A DNA stretch of 64,000 nt from Syntrophomonas sp. DTU019 (GTDB lineage: Bacteria; Bacillota; Syntrophomonadia; Syntrophomonadales; Syntrophomonadaceae). Below are positions 1 through 7,612 of the stretch, one piece after another (within the stretch, counting starts at the first letter, position 1; each line of letters begins with the position of its first letter). The stretch is from positions 62,001-126,000 of the forward strand of contig CAJYDM010000002.1 of assembly GCA_913757435.1 (NCBI GenBank). The letters are read 5' to 3'. Below the pieces are notes generated by a model. The model was not told where the DNA came from. It searched no databases and saw only the letters and a program-made list of their open reading frames with translations. Position numbers and translations under genes: made by a program.

Positions 1-836
1 GCTGTTCTGTTCAGCCATTCTATACACCCCTGATTAAATGCTTGAATGTTGTCAAATATCCGGTGCCTGGCGTAGTTGCCTTTGGCATATTTGATAACTG
101 CCTCAATTTTGCCCTTGGTCTCCGGATCACTTTTGCGGCAAAGATATATCTTAAAACCCATCTGCTGCCGGAATCTCTCGAATTCTGCTGTGTATATGAT
201 ATCCCCAAAGTTTTCGTTTATAGCCAGGAGCCTGTCCTGATCGTACACAATTTCTTCTGGCACCCCTCCTATGTATTCAAAGGCCCGATAATGCACCTGT
301 ATGAATCTGGCTGCTGTAAGTGGCTTATCGTCCCATTCAACATATTTATAACGGCTGTGTGAGAGAACCAGCCCAAATCCTGTGAGCTTTACCCGCTGCC
401 CCTGGGTATTTACCAGGGTGGTAAAACCTAAATCTACTTGTGCCTGATAACCCATGGGCAGTTCTTCCACTGCTTGGTATTGACGCTGGATAATAGGCTT
501 CTTAATGTTATACTGAATCCGTAAACTCCTGATAAATCGTCTAAGCGTTCTCTCCTTTCCCTGATAATCTAAATAATGCTGTTTAAGCCAATCTTGTATT
601 TGTGCTGATGACATGTCGGGATGTTCCTGTAACCACCTCACAATTTGTTCTTCGTATTTTTCAAGCTTTCTGGTTCTTTTTGTGTTTTTTCTTATTTCGT
701 CATATTCGTCTGGCGTCACCTCCCAATAACGATCAACTGTTTTCCAATCTATGCCCAACTGCCGTTGAACTTGTGATTTATTAAGCCCCATCTCCTTTAG
801 CTGCTGTAATTCTTGATACATCGGCCACCCCTTCAC
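1..836 (-). CDS. istA: IS21-family transposase IstA (5' part, continues off the window)
   Basis: N-terminal and catalytic-core part of the DDE transposase of the element above. It encodes the same protein as the complete copy at 28242-29813: helix-turn-helix N-terminus, then the rve-type integrase core with the QVDLG aspartate. The GTG start at 836 sits in the same context (GAGGAGAGG a few bases upstream) as in the other copy; an ATG five codons further in is an alternative. It would work with IstB, which lies beyond the window edge. Confidence 0.9.
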   Translation of the reverse strand, partial: MKGWPMYQELQQLKEMGLNKSQVQRQLGIDWKTVDRYWEVTPDEYDEIRKNTKRTRKLEKYEEQIVRWLQEHPDMSSAQIQDWLKQHYLDYQGKERTLRRFIRSLRIQYNIKKPIIQRQYQAVEELPMGYQAQVDLGFTTLVNTQGQRVKLTGFGLVLSHSRYKYVEWDDKPLTAARFIQVHYRAFEYIGGVPEEIVYDQDRLLAINENFGDIIYTAEFERFRQQMGFKIYLCRKSDPETKGKIEAVIKYAKGNYARHRIFDNIQAFNQGCIEWLNRT

Positions 837-959
837 CTGGTTCCTCTCCTCGCATAATTGTAGTCTTTTACCCTACAATTTTAGCTGGTTTGGAACATTA
901 AGGTAAATATTCTCCGTTTTTAGTGGCCAATTTTTCTCCCTTTTATTTTACCGTTTACA
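1..959 (-). mobile_element. IS21-family element, copy 1 (cut by window edge)
   Basis: This is the istA-proximal end of an IS21-type element lying in minus orientation. It matches the complete copy at 28119-30571 base for base where I compared them, apart from one substitution (865 here, 28213 there). The terminal inverted repeat ends in ...CCGTTTACA at 959, the same end as the complete copy, and the match stops there. The other end lies outside the window, so no target duplication can be tested. Near identity implies recent transposition or an intragenomic copy event. Confidence 0.9.
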
Positions 960-976
960 AACGGTCAGCACATCCG

Positions 977-1443
977 TCAACTTTTGGCCAAATTACACCG
1001 TCTATCACCGGACATTATGGGGTGGCAGTAACAGTATACCGGTCCGGCTCGAAATCCCTGGGGACTTTTATAAGGGCCAATAGTATTGTTCATGGAAAAT
1101 ACTTTCCCCGGTTTTACTACCGTTCCGGCTAGAATTTGAGCAGCGTGGTGCACATTGTGTTCTTCCCCTGGCAAAGGATCATGCAAGACCGTACAGAAAG
1201 CGGCCAACAGAACCGGGGTATTATACTGGGCCTGAGCCTTTTGGAATGATTCATCATTCAGCCAGGGAACGTCCGCTACTGGCCCCGATGAAACAGGCGA
1301 CGCAGCCTGATTGCTAACATTTACGGGTTCAGTCTCGGATATATTCTTGGTACTGATCTTATTTGTTTCTTTAAATGCAAAACTAAAGGTGAGGATTAAA
1401 ATTATAAAAACACCTAAAACCAGGACAATCTTCTTCAGCACAA
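977..1443 (-). pseudogene. VanW-like secreted/membrane protein, truncated
   Basis: The product starts with a short basic stretch and one strong hydrophobic segment (VLVLGVFIILILTFSFAF), i.e. a signal anchor or signal peptide, then a low-complexity linker and the start of a VanW-type domain (NVHHAAQILAGTVVKPGKVF, then NNTIGPYK, then GFRAGPVY). In the family this is followed by a GGG-V/I-C motif and a further C-terminal part; here a degenerate GDRRCNLAKS is followed at once by a stop, only 18 bp from the end of IS21 copy 1. I chose the GTG at 1443 because GGAGG lies 8 bases upstream; a longer frame to 1549 lacks a ribosome site. Function in the family is unclear (glycopeptide-resistance associated). 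Probably non-functional. Confidence 0.6.
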
Positions 1444-1621
1444 CGCTTTCCTCCAGATAAGTTTGGTTATATTCAGTGTGCCCAATATGGCGGTCCATAA
1501 TTGACCTTGGATGACAGGTGGCCACATGACAAAAAAGGAACGTCCCCATCTGTCAAAGACCCCTTCGTTTTCGCTGCTGCCTCCTTTGCCTCTTCTGTAT
1601 CACCCCTGATTAAACGTAAAA

Positions 1622-1642
1622 GAAGCACGGATCCCGTGCTTC
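1622..1642 (-). terminator. Hairpin terminator downstream of the HicA-like toxin
   Basis: GAAGCACGG / CCGTGCTTC arms with a two-to-three-base loop; on the minus strand the hairpin is followed by TTCTTTTA. It lies about 40 bp after the stop of the toxin gene and before the VanW-like gene. Confidence 0.5.
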
Positions 1643-1680
1643 CTTAACATAAAAAATAGACCCCAATTAGAGTCTTTGAA

Positions 1681-1899
1681 CTAAATTTTTTTATAAAAGT
1701 CTTCTTCTGATACCTGAAGCTGCCTTTTAATGATTTCTTTCCAAAGATGGCCCTTGATTTCACCCGTCCCCATCGAAACTTTGGTGCGCTTCAATGTGCC
1801 GTCAGGCATGATTTTTCGATAAAACCAATGATCGGTGGTTTTATAAAGTTCCCACCCGTCTCTTTCGCAGAATCTCTTCAAATCTCTCCAACTAGGCAT
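1681..1899 (-). CDS. HicA-type mRNA interferase toxin (probable)
   Basis: A 72-residue basic protein with the layout of HicA/YcfA toxins: a short helix, a strand with TTDHWFYRK carrying the expected histidine, a second strand region, then KGHLWKEIIKRQL and an acidic-aromatic tail (EEDFYKKI). HicA proteins cleave RNA through a dsRBD-like fold. It overlaps the end of the upstream gene by 8 bp, as usual in TA pairs. A degraded second copy of part of this gene lies at 5851-5961. The order (antitoxin first) is the reverse of classical hicAB but common in related modules. Confidence 0.65.
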   Translation of the reverse strand: MPSWRDLKRFCERDGWELYKTTDHWFYRKIMPDGTLKRTKVSMGTGEIKGHLWKEIIKRQLQVSEEDFYKKI

Positions 1900-2302
1900 C
1901 GATTAATCCCTTTACTTCGTCCAGATCCTCCGCCAGCAATACTCTAAGAATATAGGGGTAATGCTGCCGGCGGTTATTAGAAGCGAAATACAGTTGGAAT
2001 TGATCGTAGTATTCCTGGGCGTATTCTATTAATTCCTCGGCCAACCTGGTTACTGCCTGTGCATGGTCTGCAGCATTAATAGCCAGATCAAAACCTTCCA
2101 GGATCGCAGTGACCGAACCATCCTCTTCAGCACTATAAATCGGCTTAAATCTGTACCCTTTCAGCAACCCTAAAACCTGTGCATTGGAGAGCAGCATTAG
2201 TTTGTCCCGGTTTCTTTTTAATGCCACCGGTTTCTCTCTTACTGCTTTATCGATTGCAGACGAAAAATTCTTTCTGATATCCGTCGCCGGTATTGTTTGC
2301 AT
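1892..2302 (-). CDS. Antitoxin, Phd/YefM-like N-terminus with HicB-like C-terminal half
   Basis: About 136 residues. Residues 1-50 (MQTIPATDIRKNF onward) look like a Phd/YefM DNA-binding domain; residues 60-120 (EEDGSVTAILEGFDLAINAA...) look like the RNase-H-like HicB fold that neutralises HicA. The start at 2302 has AGGTGAG just upstream; a frame eight codons longer (2326) has no obvious ribosome site. The region upstream contains TGTATATTATGTACA-like partly palindromic DNA that may be its operator. The chimeric domain make-up is my reading of the sequence and should be checked by profile search. Confidence 0.6.
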   Translation of the reverse strand: MQTIPATDIRKNFSSAIDKAVREKPVALKRNRDKLMLLSNAQVLGLLKGYRFKPIYSAEEDGSVTAILEGFDLAINAADHAQAVTRLAEELIEYAQEYYDQFQLYFASNNRRQHYPYILRVLLAEDLDEVKGLIDA

Positions 2303-2400
2303 AAAACTCACCTGCCTCACCTCCATTGTATATTATGTACATAGTGTACGCAATGGCAGAACGGATTATGCCGGGAATGTCTCGAATGAGGGAAGCGTGT

Positions 2401-2580
2401 AAAAATAGAGAGCCGCCTCTGCCCAGCGATTATCCACTGCTCAGGGCCAAATCTACGGTCCTGACGCCCCATATCGGTTATGCAACTCAGGAAGCCATGC
2501 AAAGAAGAGCCAATATAGTATTCCAAAACATATCCGCCTGGTTGAACCACCAACCCCAGAATGTCATAAAATATCGATAG
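2401..2580 (+). pseudogene. C-terminal remnant of a D-2-hydroxyacid dehydrogenase
   Basis: The translated segment EPPLPSDYPLL, then TVLTPHIGYATQEAMQRRA, then an AWLN..PQNVI tail is the typical end of NAD-dependent D-isomer-specific 2-hydroxyacid dehydrogenases (SerA/LdhA superfamily), including the catalytic-loop TPHIG. Everything N-terminal to it (about 250 residues) is missing, and the sequence to its left is the TA promoter region. It is therefore a leftover of a deleted metabolic gene. Confidence 0.7.
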
Positions 2581-2613
2581 TTTGCACCCGGCCCCCTGTC
2601 ACGGCAGATAACA

Positions 2614-2928
2614 CTACAATAGCTGCTCCCAATTACGTCTGCCGTATAATATCCTGATAATGGTTACTGTCCGTTCTTTTTCAGCAATGATATAGAACAC
2701 AATGTAGTTGTCTATCACCAGTCTGCGTATACCCTGAGAGGCCAGACTCCCATCTGCCACCAACTCGTGGCGGGTCGGCATTTCAGCGAGACTCATCACC
2801 TGGTCTTTAATTCTATCGACCAACCTCTGTGCTGATACCGGTTCCCGCAGCTCTATGGCAATATAGTGTGCTATTTGCTGCAAGTCTTCCGCTGCCGGTT
2901 TGGTCATCATGACCTTATAGTGCTTCAT
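2614..2928 (-). CDS. RelE/ParE-family toxin
   Basis: 104 residues with the ParE/RelE pattern: N-terminal KVMMTKPAAEDLQQIAHYI, a central helix pair, GIRRLVIDNYIVFYII and a final ILYGRRNWEQLL. The family either cleaves mRNA on the ribosome or poisons gyrase; ParE-like features (IAHYIA, ILYGRR) favour the latter. It overlaps the antitoxin stop by 4 bp (ATGA), so the two are translationally coupled. Confidence 0.85.
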   Translation of the reverse strand: MKHYKVMMTKPAAEDLQQIAHYIAIELREPVSAQRLVDRIKDQVMSLAEMPTRHELVADGSLASQGIRRLVIDNYIVFYIIAEKERTVTIIRILYGRRNWEQLL

Positions 2929-3188
2929 TTGGGAATCCCGCTGATAACTTTTTCAAACACATCCTCAGCCGGCACAACCTTGTTTTTCTTGTGGGCATCC
3001 AATCCTTCGTCCAGCAGTTTGTAAAGTTCAAACCGACCCACCAGCTTTTCGTAAACGTCAATACTCATGACCACCAAATCGCCTTGTCCATTTTTTGTGA
3101 TATATACCGGCTCGGAATAATTGTGGCAGAACTCAGAGATTTCGTTGTACTTATTCCTGAGCTCAGAGCTGGGCACTATTTTCGGCAT
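2925..3188 (-). CDS. Phd/YefM-family antitoxin
   Basis: 87 residues. N-terminal Phd fold (MPKIVPSSELRNKYNEI, then EPVYITKNGQGDLVVMS) and a short acidic toxin-binding tail. The ATG at 3188 is preferred over 3218 because GGAGGTG lies six bases upstream. Such antitoxins repress their own operon; a perfect 16-bp palindrome at 3223-3238 is the likely operator. Confidence 0.85.
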   Translation of the reverse strand: MPKIVPSSELRNKYNEISEFCHNYSEPVYITKNGQGDLVVMSIDVYEKLVGRFELYKLLDEGLDAHKKNKVVPAEDVFEKVISGIPK

Positions 3189-3222
3189 GGAATGCACCTC
3201 CGCCATTATTATATGCATATTT

Positions 3223-3238
3223 TATCAATATATTGATA
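3223..3238. promoter_or_regulatory. Palindromic operator of the Phd/ParE operon
   Basis: TATCAATATATTGATA is a perfect 16-bp palindrome 35 bp upstream of the antitoxin start, with a TATAAT-like box in between on the minus strand. Position and symmetry fit autoregulation by the antitoxin. The IS21-type element begins only 8 bp beyond it. Confidence 0.6.
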
Positions 3239-3413
3239 TGATGTCTGAGTATTCCGACGGTTTTGAGCCAGTGAATCCGATACGTAGAGCCACATAATCC
3301 GAAGTTGAGAGCCATTGGTTTTCAAAAAGAAATCCGCAATAGAGAGCCACTATCGTAAGTATTACAATGAAATTGCGGTAACGCCGTAATACTTACGAAG
3401 GGAGGACATATTT

Positions 3414-4973
3414 ATGTCCAAGGAAAAACAAATTTTGCAGCTTCGCACAAAGGGCTATAGCCAGCGAAGAATTGCAGATACCTTGAGGGTATCCAGAAAC
3501 ACAGTAGCAAAGGTGTTTAAGGCATTTGAGAAACATCCGGTTTCCGAGGATTCCTTGAATACCTTAAACGATCAGGAACTTCATCAGCAGTTGTTCCCAG
3601 AGGAATCACAAGTGCCGGTTCTTGTTAATCCTGATTACGATTATGTCCATAAGGAACTTCTGAAAAGCGGTGTAACATTAAAGCTTCTATGGGAAGAATA
3701 TGTGGATACCTGCCGCCGTTCAGAAAAGCCTCCGTACATGTATTCCCAATTCTGCAAACTTTACCAGGAATACGTGAACAAGCACAGTCTTACCCTGCAT
3801 ATCAAACATAAACCTGGAGATAAACTGATGGTGGATTGGGTAGGTACACCCTTGCCTCTTTACGACAAGTTGACCGGGAAAAGCTCTAAGGTTTATCTGT
3901 TTGCCGCCACACTGCCATTCAGCATGTACTGTTTTGCAAAAGCCTGTCTTACCATGAAAGAGGAAGACTGGATCAATGTGCATATTAGCATGTATGAGTA
4001 TTTCGGAGCATCCACCAGATTGCTTATCCCAGATAATCTCAAGACGGGGATACTCAGCAACAAAAAATATGAAGATCCCATCGTTAATCGTGCTTATCAG
4101 GAATTAGCAGATCATTATCAGACAGCCATTCTTCCTGCCAGAGTACTCAAACCTAAGGACAAAGCTGCTGTGGAAGGGACTGCGGGACAAGTTACATCCC
4201 ACATAATTGCCAAACTGCGTAACCGTCAGTTCTTTAATATCAATGAGATGAATGCAGCAATTAGGAAAGAACTGGATCGTTTCAATCACAATGAATTCCA
4301 GAAAAGAGAGGGTAGCCGGTATTCTGTATTCATGGAAGAAGAGCTTCCATTCATGCCACCATTGCCCCAATACCCGTATGAGTTTGCACAATGGAAAACT
4401 GCTACCGTTCAGCTGAATTACCACATAGCGGTAGATTACCAGAACTACTCGATTCCCTATGAGTACGTCAAGAAAAAAGTGGATGTAAGATACACCAAAA
4501 ACGTGATTGAAGTCTTCTACAAAGGTTCCCGTATTTGCAGCCACAAGCGAATTTATGGAATGCGTGGGCAGTATTCCACGGTCATTGATCATATGCCCGC
4601 AAATCATCAGCTATATAGTGAGTGGGACTCTGCACGTTTCCTGAAATGGGCTACAGGCATTGGGGATTCTACAAAAGATGTTGTGCAGAAACTGTTTGAT
4701 TCATACCGGGTAGAGGAACAGGCCTATAAGGGCTGCCTGTCCCTGTTGAAACTGGCAGATAAATACTCGCCTGAACGCCTGGAAAACGCATGTAGAATAG
4801 CACTTATCCGGATTCCCAGCCCCCGGTATAAAAATATTAGACTGATATTGGAATCCGGTCAAGACAAAAAGGATAAAGGTGCTTCCCAATCACATTTTTC
4901 ATCATCAGCATCTAACAAGTATGCCTACGTAAGAGGGGCTGGCTATTACGGAGGTGGAAGCCGTGAAGAATGA
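3414..4973 (+). CDS. istA: IS21-family transposase IstA
   Basis: 519 residues. N-terminal helix-turn-helix (GYSQRRIADTLRVSRNTVAK), then an rve-type DDE core: the first Asp in MVDWVG, the second in IPDNLKTG and the Glu in AAVEGTAG. The C-terminal part is the beta-rich Mu-like region. The ATG follows GGGAGG. It is unrelated at sequence level to the other IS21 transposase in the window. It overlaps istB by 11 bp. Confidence 0.95.
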   Translation: MSKEKQILQLRTKGYSQRRIADTLRVSRNTVAKVFKAFEKHPVSEDSLNTLNDQELHQQLFPEESQVPVLVNPDYDYVHKELLKSGVTLKLLWEEYVDTCRRSEKPPYMYSQFCKLYQEYVNKHSLTLHIKHKPGDKLMVDWVGTPLPLYDKLTGKSSKVYLFAATLPFSMYCFAKACLTMKEEDWINVHISMYEYFGASTRLLIPDNLKTGILSNKKYEDPIVNRAYQELADHYQTAILPARVLKPKDKAAVEGTAGQVTSHIIAKLRNRQFFNINEMNAAIRKELDRFNHNEFQKREGSRYSVFMEEELPFMPPLPQYPYEFAQWKTATVQLNYHIAVDYQNYSIPYEYVKKKVDVRYTKNVIEVFYKGSRICSHKRIYGMRGQYSTVIDHMPANHQLYSEWDSARFLKWATGIGDSTKDVVQKLFDSYRVEEQAYKGCLSLLKLADKYSPERLENACRIALIRIPSPRYKNIRLILESGQDKKDKGASQSHFSSSASNKYAYVRGAGYYGGGSREE

Positions 4974-5709
4974 GACATTAAGAAAGCTGAAGAACATGCG
5001 TCTTCCTGCATTTGCTGAAGCTTACCAAAAGCAGGTTGAGAATGAGATAGAGTATCAGTCATTGTCTTTCCACGAAAGGTTAGCGCTATTAGCAGATGCT
5101 GAATATGATTCCAGACATAACAACAACATCCGGCGTCTGATTAAGAATGCCAAATTTGTGAACTCATCCGCTTTTCTTGGAAATATTGAGTATCTTCCAG
5201 ACCGGCATCTGAACCGTGATCTGTTGGAAAGTCTGGCCGATAATGAATTTATCCGTCAGAGTCTCAATGTCATCCTCATAGGGGCTACTGGATCTGGCAA
5301 AACCTTTATTTCCAATGCCCTTGGGGTCAATGCCTGTCAGTCAGGTTATAAAACGAGATACATCCGCCTACCTGAACTGTTCAGCGAATTTGAAGCAGCA
5401 AGGGTCCAGGGGAAGTATCAACAGCTCATGAAGCAGTATCAAAAATACTCCCTGATGATTCTGGACGAGTTCCTGCTGATTCCCACCTCTGATTCTGAAC
5501 AGAGAGATTTGCTCGAACTGATGGAATCCCGTTGCGGTCAATCATCTACTATCATCTGTTCTCAGTTTGTCCCTGAAGGTTGGCATGAAAGACTGGGAGG
5601 AGGTGCCTTGGCCGATTCCATACTGGATAGAATCATCCCATCAGCATATACCATGATAATTGATGGAGATGTTTCCATGCGTCAGAGAAAACGACGAATA
5701 CCAGAATAA
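4963..5709 (+). CDS. istB: IS21-family ATP-binding helper IstB
   Basis: About 248 residues, DnaC-like AAA+ ATPase that assembles target DNA for IstA. Walker A is GATGSGKT; Walker B is LMILDEF. The GTG at 4963 is preferred over the GTG at 4954 because GGAGG ends 8 bases before it. Length and order are normal for the family. Confidence 0.95.
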   Translation: MKNETLRKLKNMRLPAFAEAYQKQVENEIEYQSLSFHERLALLADAEYDSRHNNNIRRLIKNAKFVNSSAFLGNIEYLPDRHLNRDLLESLADNEFIRQSLNVILIGATGSGKTFISNALGVNACQSGYKTRYIRLPELFSEFEAARVQGKYQQLMKQYQKYSLMILDEFLLIPTSDSEQRDLLELMESRCGQSSTIICSQFVPEGWHERLGGGALADSILDRIIPSAYTMIIDGDVSMRQRKRRIPE

Positions 5710-5850
5710 TATGAACATACTTCTGGAGCCATCCTAAGGGGTGGCTCCCACCATCAACACAGTGGCTCTATGTAAAAGATTGAGTGGCTCTTTTTTAGGA
5801 GATTAGGTGGCTCTGGAAACTCGTAATATTCAATGTCCATGTGAGAAGAT

Positions 5851-5961
5851 GGCCTTGGCTTTTACCCGTCCCCATAGATACTTTGGTGCGGCTTCAATGT
5901 GCCGTCAAGTATGATTTTAAAACTCACCTGCCTCACCCCATTGTATATTGTGTAAATAGTA
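5851..5961 (-). pseudogene. Collapsed second copy of the HicA-like locus
   Basis: 5851-5918 matches 1749-1817 (inside the HicA-like gene) with scattered mismatches and an indel; then, without a gap, 5919-5961 matches 2303-2341 (the antitoxin's 5' end and promoter). The antitoxin between them is missing. This is a deletion derivative of a duplicated TA locus. It directly follows the IS21-type element. Confidence 0.7.
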
Positions 5962-5987
5962 CTTTACTTCACACACTCCCTGGTGCT

Positions 5988-6751
5988 TTATGCGGCAACA
6001 GCAGCAAGTATTCTGGCCGGTTCAAATCCATGAACCTCACCGGCATAACGAGCCCGGCGCAGATCCCCCACCCCACTCTTCACTCCGGCCATTCGGGCCA
6101 ATCTCCGAATCACGGCATATATATGTCCCGGCTTCATCGACCACCCCGGACCAGATCCTACAAACAGGTAGTCGCCCCGCAGTATCGGCCTGAGAATTCC
6201 GTAATGTTCCAAAGCCAGGCAGGCCCTGGCATGCAGAGAGACCCGGCGCTCACCCACAGCTATGGAGTCAGAATCAGCATTCCAGCCAACCTCATATCTG
6301 AGGCTGCACAGTTCGCGTACCGACAGGCCAGCGTAAAGCAGCTCCACCACAGCGCGATCCCGTATATTAATAACATCCTGGTGGACTTCGGCACGCAGGC
6401 GTTGGACCCCGTCCCAGGCCTTTTGCATCTGTTCTTTGTTTATTTCCTCGCGGCCAGCGCGGGAAACCAGTTCCAAAGGATTGCCTTTTAGTAATCCCTT
6501 GCTCAGCAGGAAACGAGCAAAAGCAGACAGGGCCGACAAGCGCCGGTTTACGGTGGAAGGACGCAGATCCCGGTCGTATAAGAGATTGTCTTTGTAAGAT
6601 TGCAATTTATGGGGATTAAACTGTTTTAACAGGCCGCCATTCTTCTTTTGGCTGCCGCAATAAGTGGCAAACTCAGCCAGAGCTCGGCCATAACTCTTGA
6701 CAGTAGACTCCTTGCGGCCCTGCAGCCGCAGGTAGGCAGCAAAACAAACCC
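5988..6751 (-). pseudogene. XerC/XerD-like tyrosine recombinase, probably inactive
   Basis: About 254 residues: an N-terminal SAM-like core-binding domain (YLRLQGRKESTVKSYGRAL, then PSTVNRRLSALSAFARFLL) and a shortened catalytic domain. The first catalytic arginine is present (YAGLSVRELCSLR). The HxxR box is degenerate (GVGDLRRARYAGE, without the His), and the usual LGH motif and nucleophilic tyrosine are absent because the protein ends in ARILAAVAA. The ATG at 6751 has GAGGGG seven bases upstream. It may be a relic of the enzyme that once mobilised this island. Confidence 0.75.
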
Positions 6752-6830
6752 GGTAATTCATCAGCAATCCCCTCTTTGGCAGATGATAGTACATCTTATG
6801 TATTTGGAAGGAATTGGCTATTTCTGAAAC

Positions 6831-7148
6831 CTACCTCATTAGCCACCTGTAATCCTGCCTACAATCCACAATATATTCAACGTACACTGTCTGATCCTTG
6901 ATTTGGTATAAAATTAGATACCATTTTTCAATGAACATCTTGTGGTATTTGTTTGGCGGAATAAACTCGGCCTCCAGAAAAGGGAAACGTTCCGGCATGT
7001 GATGGAGGGTACGGATGGCACCTATCAAATCGTTTTTGATTTTGCGGGCGGCGGTGGGACTTTTCTGCGCCAGAAACCGGACCTGGCACGCCAGCATTTG
7101 ACGGGCGCGTTCGGAAACAATCACCTTATAATGAGGCTTTCTATCCAT
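6831..7148 (-). CDS. RelE/ParE-family toxin
   Basis: 105 residues, starting at MDRKPHYKVIVSERARQML. The layout is RelE-like: N-terminal strand, two helices (VRFLAQKSPTAARKIKNDL), then the strands KWYLILYQI and VYVEYIVDCRQDYRWLM. The ATG at 7148 overlaps the antitoxin stop by 8 bp. Longer starts lack a ribosome site. Likely a ribosome-dependent RNase or gyrase poison. Confidence 0.85.
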   Translation of the reverse strand: MDRKPHYKVIVSERARQMLACQVRFLAQKSPTAARKIKNDLIGAIRTLHHMPERFPFLEAEFIPPNKYHKMFIEKWYLILYQIKDQTVYVEYIVDCRQDYRWLMR

Positions 7149-7416
7149 GTTCCGCCTCATCAATAATGCTATCCAGATAGCTGTCCAGTTCATCTGGCGT
7201 TACTCCGGCACGACCGGCCAGACGATCTTCCTCTACGGCCAGCAGTTCTTCCCGCAGCTTCAGCATTTTTTCACGGCGGGCAAACGATTCTATATCCATC
7301 ACCACCAGATCGCCCTCGCCGTTTTTAGTAAGATACACCGGCTCACCGGTAGACCTGCACAAATCAGCTATCTCATTATAGTTCTGCCGGATGCTTGCGG
7401 ACGGTTTAATCTGCAC
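7141..7416 (-). CDS. Phd/YefM-family antitoxin
   Basis: 91 residues: Phd-type N-terminal domain (SIRQNYNEIADLC, then EPVYLTKNGEGDLVVMD) and an acidic helical tail that should wrap the toxin. It is a diverged relative of the antitoxin at 2925-3188. A 15-bp palindrome at 7441-7455 probably mediates autorepression. Confidence 0.85.
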   Translation of the reverse strand: MQIKPSASIRQNYNEIADLCRSTGEPVYLTKNGEGDLVVMDIESFARREKMLKLREELLAVEEDRLAGRAGVTPDELDSYLDSIIDEAEHG

Positions 7417-7440
7417 GGGATCAACCCCTCATAGTATAAT

Positions 7441-7455
7441 TATAATAATATTATA
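7441..7455. promoter_or_regulatory. Palindromic operator of the Phd/RelE operon
   Basis: TATAATAATATTATA is a perfect palindrome (seven-base arms around one A) 25 bp upstream of the antitoxin start; it also contains a -10-like TATAAT. Position fits antitoxin autoregulation. Confidence 0.5.
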
Positions 7456-7474
7456 TGTTTATCATGCTATGTCA

Positions 7475-7612
7475 TCAACTGCTTTGTTTGTCGTCGATCT
7501 CTTTGATAATTCTCCCCCAGAAGCAAAAACATTTTTCGGATTTGATTACCTGGATATCATCATCCTTGGCTTTAAGGGATTCCCGCATCTTTTGTAAATC
7601 GAACCATTGATC
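7475..7612 (-). other. In-frame coding extension after the helicase stop codon
   Basis: Past the TAA at 7613-7615 the helicase frame stays open for 45 codons (DQWFDLQKMRESLKAK..., then VIKSEKCFCFWGRIIKEIDD) and then ends at a TGA. The composition looks coding. Either the TAA truncates a longer ancestral C-terminus, or this is a fortuitous frame. Confidence 0.5.

Larger units (their letters stand above)
3246..5832 (+). mobile_element. IS21-family element (second type), complete with 5-bp target duplication
   Basis: 2587 bp. Left end TGAGTATTCCGACGG and, as reverse complement, right end TGAATATTACGAG are imperfect inverted repeats with TG...CA termini. Both ends carry several internal GAGCCA(C/T) / GTGGCTC repeats (four near the left end, five near the right), as expected of IS21 multiple terminal sites. 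The element is flanked by ATGTC at 3241-3245 and 5833-5837, a 5-bp target duplication. istA and istB are intact. Confidence 0.9.

Noticed and set aside
5988-6751. Active integrase of the island
   Set aside because: The catalytic HxxR histidine, the LGH motif and the tyrosine are missing, and no tRNA or attachment repeats are visible beside it.
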